In this document: positions 6,890 to 14,885 of the stretch, in pieces | Layout: each line of letters starts with the position of its first letter | Position numbering within the stretch: the stretch's first letter is position 1 | NCBI GenBank assembly: GCA_964513365.1 | Contig: CAZEMH010000008.1 | Coordinates: forward strand, 1-23,629 | Length of the DNA stretch: 23,629 nt | Origin: DAOVIY01 sp964513365 | GTDB taxonomy: Bacteria > Patescibacteriota > Minisyncoccia > UBA6257 | Direction of reading: 5' to 3' | Position numbers and translations under genes: made by a program | The notes under the pieces: generated by a model | What the model saw: the letters and a program-made list of their open reading frames with translations, nothing else | What the model was told of the DNA's origin: nothing | Database searches by the model: none

Positions 6890-7988
6890 AATTATTGATT
6901 TAAAAGAGATTAGAAAAAACAAAAAACCATTTCAGGCTATTTCTGTTGATGTTTTTATTCAAATTAAAAAAGCTTTAAAAGAAAAGAAAAAAATCATTAT
7001 TTTTATTAACAGACGAGGCTTGGCAACTAGCATAATATGTCAAGAATGTGGATTTGTCTTTAAGTGTCCTAATTGTGATATTCCATTGGGTTTTCATAGC
7101 AAATCAGATAAATCCAAAAATATTCTTTTGTGTCATCATTGTAATTATTCTACTCCTATGCCTTTAGTTTGTCCTGTGTGTAAAGGTTATAAGCTTAAGC
7201 CTTTAGGAATTGGCATAGAAAGAATTAGTGAAGAAATTAAAAAATTCATTGTTCCCGCACCTTCTTTCGCATTAATTGAAGGAGAAATGCCTGATGAACA
7301 AGAATTAAATATTTTTGATGAATTTAACAGAGGACAAATTAAAATATTAATAGGAACAGAAGCTCTTTTAAGGCCTCAATTAGAGACTGCTCATTTGGTA
7401 ATAGTAGCTTCTGTTGATCCGGCGCTTTGTTTGCCAGATTATTATAGCGGGGAAAAAGTATTTTTTAATCTTTTAAAATTAAAATCTTTGTCCAAAGAAA
7501 AATTAATCATACAAACATTAATTCCTGACAACAAGTTATTCAAGTATTTTATAGAAAATGAAGAAGAAGAATTCTTGCAAGAAGAAAAAAAATGGCGGAA
7601 AGATTATCTTTGGCCTCCTTATGTCCAATTAATAAAATTATCCCTCTCCTATAAAGACAAGGTAAAAGGAGAAAAAGAAGCTGAAGAAATAAAAAAAAGA
7701 TTAGAATTGGCTGTAAATAAATTAATACCAAAAAACCTTCAAAAAAACTTTATCATATTAGGGCCTGCGCAAGCTTTCGTTTTCAGAAAAAAAAGCTGCT
7801 ATAACTGGAATATTCTGATAAAATATAAATACTTTGAGAGTAAAATTAAAAATGATATAAATCCTTTATTTGGGCTCAATTTACTTTCACCTATACCAAC
7901 TAAAAAAGAATTGATGCTCAGAAACAAAATTCTCAAATATGTTCCCTCCCATTGGAGAATTGATGTTGATCCAATTGATACACTTTAA
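6876..7988 (+). CDS. priA: PriA C-terminal part with zinc-binding domain
   Basis: 370 residues in the +1 frame relative to the upstream part; the frame is open from 6846. It starts with PVIKIIDLKE, which in PriA follows the helicase SATPS region by about 30 residues, so that segment is deleted. FINRRGLA precedes eight zinc-ligand cysteines in four CxxC pairs (55/58, 64/67, 86/89, 99/102), as in PriA. The second helicase lobe has lost its motifs: KGHDF reads RPQLE (166-170), and QVAGRAGR is replaced by a lysine-rich KLKSLSK. The C-terminal domain ends with the PriA signature HWRIDVDPI. So DNA and primosome-binding parts are kept while ATP hydrolysis is lost. No Shine-Dalgarno precedes ATG 6876. 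Confidence 0.8.
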   Translation: MPVIKIIDLKEIRKNKKPFQAISVDVFIQIKKALKEKKKIIIFINRRGLATSIICQECGFVFKCPNCDIPLGFHSKSDKSKNILLCHHCNYSTPMPLVCPVCKGYKLKPLGIGIERISEEIKKFIVPAPSFALIEGEMPDEQELNIFDEFNRGQIKILIGTEALLRPQLETAHLVIVASVDPALCLPDYYSGEKVFFNLLKLKSLSKEKLIIQTLIPDNKLFKYFIENEEEEFLQEEKKWRKDYLWPPYVQLIKLSLSYKDKVKGEKEAEEIKKRLELAVNKLIPKNLQKNFIILGPAQAFVFRKKSCYNWNILIKYKYFESKIKNDINPLFGLNLLSPIPTKKELMLRNKILKYVPSHWRIDVDPIDTL

Positions 7989-7998
7989 AAAATTAAAT

Positions 7999-8469
7999 AT
8001 GGAAATACTTACCGGAGAAAAAAATAAAACCTTAAGGCAAAAAAGTCTTCCTGTTAGGCATATTAATTCAGATGTGCGTACTTTAATTCAACAAATGAAA
8101 AAAGTAATGGAAGAGAATAACGGAGTGGGATTAGCAGCAATTCAAATAGGAGAACCTACTCGCATTGTAATCTGTGAACTAAATGATAAATTTTATACTT
8201 TTATCAATCCTGAAATTACAAAATTCTCTCAAGAAACTTCAGTAATGGAAGAAGGATGTTTAAGTTTGCCAAATATTTATGGTGAAGTAGAAAGACCTAA
8301 AAAAATATCTCTAAAAGCTGTTAATTTTAATGGAAAAAAGGTAAAAATTAAAGCTTTTGGTTTGTTAGCCAGAGTAATTCAGCACGAGATTGATCATCTT
8401 GATGGCATACTATTTATTGATAAAGCAAAAAATATAACAAAACAAACACAAAAAACAACAGCTTTATAA
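7999..8469 (+). CDS. def: Peptide deformylase
   Basis: 156 residues from ATG 7999. All three deformylase motifs are present: GVGLAAIQIG (42-51), EGCLSLP (85-91, metal ligand Cys87) and QHEIDHLDG (128-136, metal ligands His129 and His133, catalytic Glu130). It removes the formyl group from nascent proteins. The frame is open to an earlier ATG at 7939, inside priA, but MEILTGEKNKTLRQKSLPV is the usual family beginning, so I chose 7999, which lies 10 bases after the priA stop. priA-def-fmt is a conserved bacterial gene order. No Shine-Dalgarno is visible. Confidence 0.95.
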   Translation: MEILTGEKNKTLRQKSLPVRHINSDVRTLIQQMKKVMEENNGVGLAAIQIGEPTRIVICELNDKFYTFINPEITKFSQETSVMEEGCLSLPNIYGEVERPKKISLKAVNFNGKKVKIKAFGLLARVIQHEIDHLDGILFIDKAKNITKQTQKTTAL

Positions 8470-8473
8470 AACT

Positions 8474-9415
8474 ATGCAATTTGTATTTTTCGGTTCATCT
8501 AAATTTGCAGAAATAATCCTTAAGAGACTTCTTGATTTTGGCATGAAGCCAGTTTTAGTAATAACAACTCCTCCAAAAACAAAAGGAAGAAAAAAAATCC
8601 TTTCCCCTACTCCTGTCTATAACTTAGCCAAACAAAATAATATCCCTGTACTTACTCCAGAAAATTTAAAAGATGAAAAATTCTTATCGGATTTTAAAAA
8701 ATATAATTTAGATTTGGCAATTCTTACTGCTTATGGCAAAATTATTCCATCAGAATTATTGTCTATTCCTAAAAAAGGAATACTAAATCTTCATCCATCT
8801 CTTTTGCCTTCTTGGCGCGGAGCCACTCCAATTCAATCTGCTATTTTAACAGGTGACAAAAAAACAGGAGTTACTTTGTTTTTAATGGATGAAGAAATAG
8901 ACCATGGGCCAATTATACAAAAAATGGAATATGCCATAGATAATTCTAAAATTACTTATTCTGAGCTATCTGAAAAATTAGCAGAACTAGGCGCAGATCT
9001 TGTAATTAAAAGTGTTCCAAAGTGGCTAAGAGGAGAAATTAATTCAATTCCACAAGATCATTCTTTGGCAAGTTCTTGCCATAAAATTTTACCTGAAGAT
9101 GAAAAAATAAATTGGGAAAAATCAGCTATAGAAATAGATAGGAAAATAAGAGCTTTAAACCCAAACCCAGGAGTTTTTACTAAAACAAGAAATAAGAATG
9201 GTATGATTATAAAGATTGTAAAAGGCTATCCTGTAAATGAATCTGTTCATAAAAACAAAATACCAGGACAAATTTTTGAATTTAAAAATAAATTAGCAGT
9301 TAAATGCGGAAAAGGGATCTATGTTATTGAAGAATTAAGACCAGCTGGGAAAAATACAATGGATAGCGAAAGTTTTTTAAGGGGAAATCAATGGATATTA
9401 AAAACTAATTTTTAA
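8474..9415 (+). CDS. fmt: Methionyl-tRNA formyltransferase
   Basis: 313 residues, normal length. The N-terminal formyltransferase domain begins QFVFFGSSKFAE and holds the catalytic set: NLHPSLLPSWRGATPIQ with Asn105 and His107, and Asp143 in EEIDHGP. The C-terminal tRNA-binding domain starts near residue 205 and contains INWEKSAIEIDRKIRALNPNPG. It formylates initiator Met-tRNA from 10-formyl-tetrahydrofolate. It follows def by four bases. Its TAA stop is directly followed by the ATG of the amidase gene with no base between, so the two are likely coupled. Confidence 0.96.
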   Translation: MQFVFFGSSKFAEIILKRLLDFGMKPVLVITTPPKTKGRKKILSPTPVYNLAKQNNIPVLTPENLKDEKFLSDFKKYNLDLAILTAYGKIIPSELLSIPKKGILNLHPSLLPSWRGATPIQSAILTGDKKTGVTLFLMDEEIDHGPIIQKMEYAIDNSKITYSELSEKLAELGADLVIKSVPKWLRGEINSIPQDHSLASSCHKILPEDEKINWEKSAIEIDRKIRALNPNPGVFTKTRNKNGMIIKIVKGYPVNESVHKNKIPGQIFEFKNKLAVKCGKGIYVIEELRPAGKNTMDSESFLRGNQWILKTNF

Positions 9416-10426
9416 ATGTTTTCATTTTTTAAAAAATACTATTCAATAATTTTAAGCTTTTTTTTGCTTATTCTCTTTGGATTTTTTGTCGGAGATGGAT
9501 TGATAGAAAAAAAATATTTAACATCTTCATTACTTAAGCCAAAAACAGATTCAATAAACCAATTAACTTTAGAAGATTTAAGAATTGATATTCCTTCGCA
9601 CATCAATTTAACTAATTTTTACAAAACATATGGTCAGCGAATGCTTGGCGATAATAGAATTAATATTATCAGCAGAGAGGAATGGGGCGCTGATAATCGC
9701 TATGCTGATACCCAATTTATAGAAAACTTTTGCCAAAAGCATTATTGTTATGAAGATAGGTATAACCCAGAAGATACATTTTCAGAAAAAGAATATTGGA
9801 GATCTCTTGAATTATCAATAAATTACAAAAAGAATTTTGAATCTTATGATAATTTTTTTATCCAAAGCTTAAAAAAAGACAATGATTTTGTTTATCACTA
9901 TTTGCCCGTAGAGGCAATTGTCATTCATCACACTGCAGGAAAATTTACTACAAGTTTTGAAGAATCCAAAAGAGAGTTGCAAAAAATCTATCTTATGACT
10001 GCTGTTCAAAGAAAGTGGAGAGATATTGGTTACCATTATTTAATAGATGGAAGAGGCCGTATTTACGAAGGAAGTTTAGGAGGAAAATATTCTATTGGAA
10101 TTCATGCTTATGGACATAATAAAGGAACCATTGGCATTGCTTTAATGGGTGATTTTCGCCCTGGTCATGATAAATTAACTGAAGAAATGAAAAAATCTTT
10201 AATTAATCTTGTTAAATACATAATTAAAGAATATCAATTAGATATTAGTAAAAAAGAATTTTATCTTCGAAAACCAGATTTATCTGGCCGTGAAATGACT
10301 AAAAATTTTATAAGAGGACATATGGAATTGGATATTAGAGAAGAACCAACAGAGTGTCCTGGGGTAAACCCTGAATACCTTAGAAATATTATTTATTCTT
10401 CTTTGAATACTTCTGCACTATACTGA
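9416..10426 (+). CDS. N-acetylmuramoyl-L-alanine amidase (PGRP/amidase_2 type)
   Basis: 336 residues. Residues 8-28 form a signal anchor, so the enzyme acts on the outside. The amidase_2 domain covers about 82-325 with zinc ligands His171 (VIHHTAG), His302 (RGHMEL) and Cys314 (ECPG), and the conserved Tyr207 in IGYHYLIDGRGRIYEG. An unusual insert (about 97-160), rich in Tyr, Asp and Glu, separates the first strand (REEWGAD) from the zinc histidine. It should cleave the amide between MurNAc and the stem peptide. It is the last gene of the operon, and its end overlaps the AMMECR1 gene tail to tail by 34 bases. Confidence 0.92.
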   Translation: MFSFFKKYYSIILSFFLLILFGFFVGDGLIEKKYLTSSLLKPKTDSINQLTLEDLRIDIPSHINLTNFYKTYGQRMLGDNRINIISREEWGADNRYADTQFIENFCQKHYCYEDRYNPEDTFSEKEYWRSLELSINYKKNFESYDNFFIQSLKKDNDFVYHYLPVEAIVIHHTAGKFTTSFEESKRELQKIYLMTAVQRKWRDIGYHYLIDGRGRIYEGSLGGKYSIGIHAYGHNKGTIGIALMGDFRPGHDKLTEEMKKSLINLVKYIIKEYQLDISKKEFYLRKPDLSGREMTKNFIRGHMELDIREEPTECPGVNPEYLRNIIYSSLNTSALY

Positions 10427-10956
10427 TAAATCTCTAAATCCATTTTTTTCCATTCATCTTTTTGTAATCCGGCTTTTTCGCATAAATGAGAGATAAATAA
10501 CTCAGCAGAATTGAGATCTTCCCAAACTTGTGGTAAGAAAGTGGCTTGATAAGTTCCTTTTTTAATTAACAAACCAGGTTTATATTTATTCAAATATTTA
10601 AGAAAAGAATTATAATCCGTAAAATTAGGAATTTTTTTTAATTCTGATAAGATAGAAATTTCTATCTTTATATCATTTAATTCATCCTTTTTTAAAACTG
10701 TAAAACGAGAATCAAGCAAAGCACTTGCTAAAGAATTATCAATTACACTTTGATAAATTGGTTTTTGGCTTTCTAAATTACCAATACAGCCTCTTAATTT
10801 ATCATCTTTCCACAAAGTGACAAAAACCCCCTTTTTTTCTTTCAAAGATTCAGGCAATTCATCTTCTTCAATTTGAAATACTCCTTCGTCTTGAAAGTAT
10901 TTTTCTATAGCCCTTCTGGCTATTCTTAAAAGATATTCCTTGTTTTTTTTATTCAT
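10393..10956 (-). CDS. amrA: AmmeMemoRadiSam system protein A (AMMECR1 domain)
   Basis: 187 residues from ATG 10956. The AMMECR1 hallmark LRGCIG is at 54-59, followed by SLASALLDSRF and, near the end, LLIKKGTYQATFLPQVWEDL. I chose ATG 10956 because it makes the classic ATGAATAA overlap (8 bases) with the stop of the MEMO gene; an ATG at 10974 is also in frame. AMMECR1 proteins occur in all domains of life with unknown biochemical function; in prokaryotes they sit beside MEMO and a radical SAM protein, as here. Last gene of the trio. Confidence 0.92.
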   Translation of the reverse strand: MNKKNKEYLLRIARRAIEKYFQDEGVFQIEEDELPESLKEKKGVFVTLWKDDKLRGCIGNLESQKPIYQSVIDNSLASALLDSRFTVLKKDELNDIKIEISILSELKKIPNFTDYNSFLKYLNKYKPGLLIKKGTYQATFLPQVWEDLNSAELFISHLCEKAGLQKDEWKKMDLEIYQYSAEVFKEE

Positions 10957-11740
10957 AATATGCAATACTGGCATATCCTACTACTTGGCTTTTATCTCCG
11001 CTTATTTCCCCAGAATTCATAGAACATAAGAGTTTAGAATTCCATTGTTTTATGCCTGCAATGTTTAATAAAACTTCAATTGATGTTTTCCCGCAAGCAT
11101 TACCATATTTATGAAAACGTTGAACATCATTAGCCAATATGGCATCAACTGTTACTTTATCTATCATCTTAGCTTGGCTATAAGGCAAATAATGGCTTAA
11201 ATCCGAGCTGATTAAAAAAAGAGTTTTCTCATCATAAATTGATAATAAAATATCACTAATTTTATTATAATCAATAATATTGCCTACTAATAAAGGAAAA
11301 ATTTCAAAATCATCCAAAACAGTTTGTAAGAACGGTAATTGGACTTCTAAAGAATGTTCTGGTTCATGAATTTCAGATGATTTAACAACCTCCTTTTTAT
11401 TCTTAAGTTTTGGAAAATCATTTTTTGATAACACTTTTACCTTTCCAATCGGTGTTTGCCAGTATTTTTTACCGCAAGAAACAAGATTATCAAATGAAAA
11501 ATGATGGCTTGGGCCTAAAAGAATAATTTTTTTATAACAATAATTTGCTATAGACTTGAAAGAGTAAGCAGCCACTGGACCAGAATATACATATCCAGCG
11601 TGAGGAACAATGATTGCTTTAACTGGTGTGTTATGCTTCTCTACAGTTGCGTTATCTAAAAATCCAAGAATCATTTTTTTTAACAATTCAGAATCATCAG
11701 GATAGAATGTACCAGCTACAATTGGATCTCTTATTTCCAT
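10949..11740 (-). CDS. amrB: AmmeMemoRadiSam system protein B (MEMO family)
   Basis: 263 residues from ATG 11740. MEMO proteins share the fold of class III extradiol dioxygenases. The residues that bind metal in human MEMO1 (two His and one Cys) have counterparts here: His48 in VPHAGYVYSGP, His79 in GPSHHFSF and Cys216 in NACGKTSIEVLLNIAG. SSDLSHYLPY is another family motif. Translation probably starts at ATGGAAATAA, which overlaps the radical SAM stop by 10 bases; an in-frame ATG at 11764 is less likely. The cluster suggests an iron-dependent oxidation or redox step on an unknown substrate. Confidence 0.93.
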   Translation of the reverse strand: MEIRDPIVAGTFYPDDSELLKKMILGFLDNATVEKHNTPVKAIIVPHAGYVYSGPVAAYSFKSIANYCYKKIILLGPSHHFSFDNLVSCGKKYWQTPIGKVKVLSKNDFPKLKNKKEVVKSSEIHEPEHSLEVQLPFLQTVLDDFEIFPLLVGNIIDYNKISDILLSIYDEKTLFLISSDLSHYLPYSQAKMIDKVTVDAILANDVQRFHKYGNACGKTSIEVLLNIAGIKQWNSKLLCSMNSGEISGDKSQVVGYASIAYYE

Positions 11741-12744
11741 TTTCCTTGTATTATTGTTTTGCATTTAGGGCACTTTCCATTTTCTAAATTATTTTCTAAA
11801 ACTTCCATTTCCCATCGTTCTATAACAAGTACATTGCATTTTGGGCAAAAAGTGCTTTCATAATTAGAATTTGGAATATTGCCAGTATAAACATATTTTA
11901 ATCCTGCTTTTTTACCAATTTTATAAGCAGAAATTAAAGTTTCCTCAGGCGTAGAAGGCCTATCAAGCATTTTATAACACGGATAAAAAGCTGAAATATG
12001 CCAAGGTATATTCTTAGAAATTTTTACTAAAAACCTAGCTATTTGTTCCAATTCTTTTCTTGAATCATTTAGTCCGGGAATTATTAAAGTAGTAACTTCT
12101 ATCCAAATTCCCATTTTCCATATTTTTTGAATATTTTCTTTAACTGGATTTAATTGCCCTTTACAAATCTTTTGATAAAAGTCTTCTGAAAAACTTTTTA
12201 AATCTATGTTAATTGCATCAAGATAAGGCATAATAAGATTAAGCGCTTTTTCTGTCATAAAACCATTAGAAACCCATATATTCTTAATCCCCTCTTTTTG
12301 AGCTAATTTCATTGTATCTAAAGCATATTCTATCCAAACAGTTGGTTCATTATATGTATAAGCAATAATTGGAATTTTATTATCTTTACAATATTTTACA
12401 ATTTTTTTTGGCTCCCATTCTTCTCCTGTATGCATTAAATCTAAATTTCTAGGTATTTGAGAAATTTCCCAGTTTTGACAAAAATCACAAGCAAAATTAC
12501 AACCTACTGTTCCTAAGGAAAAAGCTTTCTGCCCTGGTAAAAAATGAAACAGGGGTTTCTTTTCTATGGGATCAATATTTACACTAATGGCTTTTCCATA
12601 AACCAAAAGATAAAGATCACCGTCCATATTTTGACGAACACCGCAAATTCCGGTTTTCCCGTTAGAAATAAGACACTGGTTATGGCAAGCCAGGCATTGA
12701 ACTTTATTATCCTTTAATTTTTCATAAAGAATTGCCTTTTTCAT
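11731..12744 (-). CDS. amrS: AmmeMemoRadiSam system radical SAM enzyme
   Basis: 337 residues from ATG 12744. The radical SAM 4Fe-4S motif is GCNFACDFC (Cys82, Cys86, Cys89). An N-terminal cysteine set (CLACHNQC, GICGVRQN) and a C-terminal zinc ribbon (two CPKC motifs) match the PflA-like AmrS family. The frame is open to 12774, but that upstream ATG lies before the -10 box at 12755-12760 and cannot be on the transcript, which fixes the start at MKKAILYEK. Transcription would begin four bases before the ATG, so initiation is nearly leaderless. First gene of the three-gene operon; substrate unknown. Confidence 0.94.
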   Translation of the reverse strand: MKKAILYEKLKDNKVQCLACHNQCLISNGKTGICGVRQNMDGDLYLLVYGKAISVNIDPIEKKPLFHFLPGQKAFSLGTVGCNFACDFCQNWEISQIPRNLDLMHTGEEWEPKKIVKYCKDNKIPIIAYTYNEPTVWIEYALDTMKLAQKEGIKNIWVSNGFMTEKALNLIMPYLDAINIDLKSFSEDFYQKICKGQLNPVKENIQKIWKMGIWIEVTTLIIPGLNDSRKELEQIARFLVKISKNIPWHISAFYPCYKMLDRPSTPEETLISAYKIGKKAGLKYVYTGNIPNSNYESTFCPKCNVLVIERWEMEVLENNLENGKCPKCKTIIQGKWK

Positions 12745-12754
12745 ACTTTTGTAT

Positions 12755-12763
12755 ATTATACCA
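12755..12763 (-). promoter_or_regulatory. Extended -10 promoter of the AmmeMemoRadiSam operon
   Basis: TGGTATAAT on the minus strand (12763-12755) is an extended -10 element. No good -35 is visible at 16-18 bases. Expected start is near 12748, four bases before the amrS ATG. Confidence 0.7.
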
Positions 12764-12787
12764 AAAATTTGCAAAATATTACTACTA

Positions 12788-12816
12788 TTGATAAATAACC
12801 AATAATCTGGTACAAT
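12788..12816 (+). promoter_or_regulatory. Promoter of the 107-residue gene
   Basis: TTGATA (12788-12793), 17-base spacer, TACAAT (12811-12816) preceded by TGG (extended -10). Transcription should start near 12823, leaving a leader of about 70 bases before ATG 12896. Confidence 0.75.
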
Positions 12817-12842
12817 CCAAAGGTATACAATTGTTCCTTTAC

Positions 12843-12872
12843 AATATTAATTTTAAAATTTTAATTAATATT
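12843..12872 (+). promoter_or_regulatory. AT-only inverted repeat in the leader of the 107-residue gene
   Basis: AATATTAATT (12843-12852) and AATTAATATT (12863-12872) are perfect inverted arms around a 10-base AT loop, ending seven bases before the AGGAGG ribosome site. As RNA it is a weak hairpin that could open with temperature. As DNA it could be a protein-binding palindrome. Which of these, if any, is unknown. Confidence 0.5.
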
Positions 12873-12895
12873 TAGAATAGGAGGTGAAATGCGAA

Positions 12896-13219
12896 ATGAG
12901 ATTATTAAATAAGATTATCCATTTGATTTTTTCTTGGCCTAAACCTAAAGAACTAAGTCATAGATGCGAGGTTTTTCTTTATCCGGAAACAGCAGAAAAA
13001 TTAAAAGAAATTCAAAAACTCTTAGAAAAAGAACATAATAAAAATTCTTATAATAATGATTACGAAACACAAAAAGCAGAGTTGTTTAGAAAAGTAGTGG
13101 GTATATCCTATTTTGTTTTATGGCATTGCTTGAATAAGAATAAAATAATAATATTGGAAAGAAAAAAGAAAAAAGAAAACAAAATTTGGTTATCCTCATG
13201 TTTTAAAAGGGCAATTTAA
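12896..13219 (+). CDS. Small hypothetical protein, 107 residues
   Basis: I do not recognise the family. From ATG 12896 it has an N-terminal hydrophobic patch (IIHLIFSWPKP), then EVFLYPETAEKLKEIQKLLEKEHNK (strand plus helix), an AELFRKVVGISYFVLWHCLNK helix and a lysine-rich strand. The strand-helix-helix order is a little like ribbon-helix-helix proteins, but I would not call it one. An AGGAGG (12879-12884) lies 11 bases before this ATG. The same site is four bases before an out-of-frame ATG (12889) that opens a seven-codon ORF crossing the start. A GTG at 12884 inside the ribosome site is also in frame but implausible. It has its own promoter and terminator. Confidence 0.65.
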   Translation: MRLLNKIIHLIFSWPKPKELSHRCEVFLYPETAEKLKEIQKLLEKEHNKNSYNNDYETQKAELFRKVVGISYFVLWHCLNKNKIIILERKKKKENKIWLSSCFKRAI

Positions 13220-13231
13220 TTGCCCTTTTTT
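13205..13231 (+). terminator. Intrinsic terminator overlapping the stop codon of the 107-residue gene
   Basis: AAAAGGGCAA and TTGCCCTTTT form a 10-bp stem around a five-base loop, followed by T bases to 13231. The TAA stop (13217-13219) lies in the loop. Confidence 0.85.
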
Positions 13232-13240
13232 ATTTTCTTA

Positions 13241-13270
13241 ACCCTTCGACTTTGCTCAGAACAAGTTTTC
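13241..13270. repeat. REP-like intergenic tag
   Basis: The plus strand reads CCCTTCGACTTTGCTCAG followed by AACAAG. This CCTTCGAC-x-x-x-GCTCAG core is one I recognise as a dispersed intergenic element in many unrelated bacterial genomes, often linked to REP-type sequences. It lies just after the terminator of the 107-residue gene and stands out as more GC-rich than its surroundings. Only one copy is in the window, so its repeat status cannot be shown here. Confidence 0.5.
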
Positions 13271-13366
13271 AAATTTTTACTAAGTATTCTACGTATTTTA
13301 AATGATGATGGCGTTCTATACGCTGTTTTATGAGGATTAAATTTTCTCGCCCAATTTTTCATACTT

Positions 13367-13897
13367 TTACATGCTAAACTCGCATCCGCAGTATTTCTGA
13401 CGATAAAGATTATATTTTTTAGAAAGCTTCAAGCCAAGCTCATATGCTTCATTAAAATCTATATTGAACTTTTTGTATTTAATTTTATATTTATTTGATA
13501 AAAATTTCCCATATTTATCAATAAATTCTGTATTTTTAAAACGATTTACGCTTAAAGTAGTGGCGAATTCATCAAAATTATTATCTTGAGCAAATTTGAC
13601 AGTTTTTTCCAAGCGAAAACGAAAACAGCTTAAACATCTATCACTATTTTCTAAATATTCTTCTGGCGGTTTAGGTAATGATTTTTTAAGATATTCAAAC
13701 CATTTATCATGTTTATATTTTCCAACAATCAATTTTAATTTATAAATCTTAGATATTTTTTCCACATCTTTTAATCTTTTGATATATTCTTCTTCGGGAT
13801 AAATATTAGGATTATAAAAATACAAAGTAATGTCTTTTGCTCTTCCTTCTTTTAATAAATATTCAATTATTGGCAAAGCGCAGACAGCACAACAAGT
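13367..13897 (-). CDS. queH: Epoxyqueuosine reductase QueH (5' end lost in gap)
   Basis: About 177 residues are visible; the start is in the N run. The remaining N-terminus carries the adjacent-cysteine motif TCCAVC, then YNPNIYPEEEYIKR, DRCLSCFRFR in the middle and YCGCEFS at the end, all QueH hallmarks (formerly DUF208). QueH reduces epoxyqueuosine to queuosine in tRNA and is unrelated to the cobalamin enzyme QueG. Only about ten N-terminal residues should be missing. It follows tgt and queA on the same strand, which supports the call. A translation running through the Ns is not a real protein and should not be used. Confidence 0.92.
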   Translation of the reverse strand, partial: TCCAVCALPIIEYLLKEGRAKDITLYFYNPNIYPEEEYIKRLKDVEKISKIYKLKLIVGKYKHDKWFEYLKKSLPKPPEEYLENSDRCLSCFRFRLEKTVKFAQDNNFDEFATTLSVNRFKNTEFIDKYGKFLSNKYKIKYKKFNIDFNEAYELGLKLSKKYNLYRQKYCGCEFSM

Positions 13898-13997
13898 NNN
13901 NNNNNNNNNNNNNNNNNNNNNNNNNNNNNNNNNNNNNNNNNNNNNNNNNNNNNNNNNNNNNNNNNNNNNNNNNNNNNNNNNNNNNNNNNNNNNNNNN
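13898..13997. other. Scaffold gap (100 Ns)
   Basis: Exactly 100 Ns, the conventional filler for a gap of unknown size. The 3' part of tgt (about 75-95 codons including the zinc site) and the first codons of queH must lie here, so the real missing sequence is probably about 300 bases or more if the genes are adjacent. Confidence 0.97.
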
Positions 13998-14883
13998 AAA
14001 GAGAACCATGTCTGGCTGTTCTTGTTGGTCCAACGCAATCAAACATATCAATCCCCCTTTTTACAACCTCTGTTATATCATAAGGCGAAGCGCCTAATCC
14101 CATAGTATAACGAGGCTTGTCTTCTGGTAAAAAATCTTGCAGATAATCTAAAATCTCTAATGTCTTTGGCATGTTATAACCAATTGTTTCTCCGCCTAAT
14201 GCGATTCCATCAAAAGGAAGATTGGTAATAAACTTGGCTGATTCTTTTCTTAAATCTTCAAAAATTCCACCTTGAATAATCCCAAAAATTAAAGGTGGTT
14301 TCTTTCCGTTATTAAGATAATTTTTACTAAGTTCTTGATGTTTTTTTAATGATCTTTCTGCCCATCTATGAGTTCTTTCCATTGATTTTTTAGCGTATTC
14401 TTTATTATTAGAATCAGGACTGCATTCATCAAAAGCCATAATAATATCAGAACCTAATTTATGTTGAATTTCTATTGATTTTTCGGGTGTGATCAGGTGT
14501 TTTGAGCCATCAATTGGAGAAGAAAATTCTACGCCATTTTCATTGATTTTAACTAAATTTTGTCCATTTTTTGTCTTGTTTTTAGCAAAGCTCCATACCT
14601 GAAACCCCCCAGAATCGCTCAGAATAGGCCCAGACCAGCCCATAAATTGATGAACACCTCCTAGGGCGCTAATTAAACTTTCCCCTGGTTGTAAGCGCAA
14701 ATGTAGCGTATTAACTAATAGTATTTCTATGCCAATTTTATTCAAATCATCAGGCCCAACTGCTTTTACTGTTGCTTGAGTTCCAGGAGGCATAAAAATT
14801 GGAGTTTTAACAATGCCATGATTTGTTGATATCTCACCCAAACGAGCATTATTAATTTTGGATTTTTTAATTATTTTAAACAT
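13998..14883 (-). CDS. tgt: tRNA-guanine transglycosylase (3' end lost in gap)
   Basis: About 295 of the usual 370-380 residues are visible from ATG 14883. Seen: GIVKTPIFMPPGTQATVK, the active-site Asp90 in ILSDSGGFQVWS, FDECSP, GIIQGGIFEDLR, ALGGETIGY, and the nucleophile region DMFDCVGPTRTARHGSL. The usual Asn in ARNG is His here. The C-terminal zinc-binding domain is missing only because of the assembly gap. The enzyme swaps guanine-34 of GUN-anticodon tRNAs for preQ1. The start lies two bases after the queA stop without a Shine-Dalgarno, so translation is probably coupled. Confidence 0.95.
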
Positions 14884-14885
14884 AA

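Noticed and set aside
13216..13362. 48-codon minus-strand ORF right after queH (MKNWARKFNPHKTAYRTP...)
   Set aside because: It reads through the REP-like tag and ends inside the terminator of the opposite gene. Nothing supports it beyond the ATG four bases after the queH stop and the basic composition.
13867..14105. Apparent ORFs running through the N gap on both strands
   Set aside because: They join unrelated sequence on either side of 100 unknown bases. Only the queH and tgt parts outside the gap are real.
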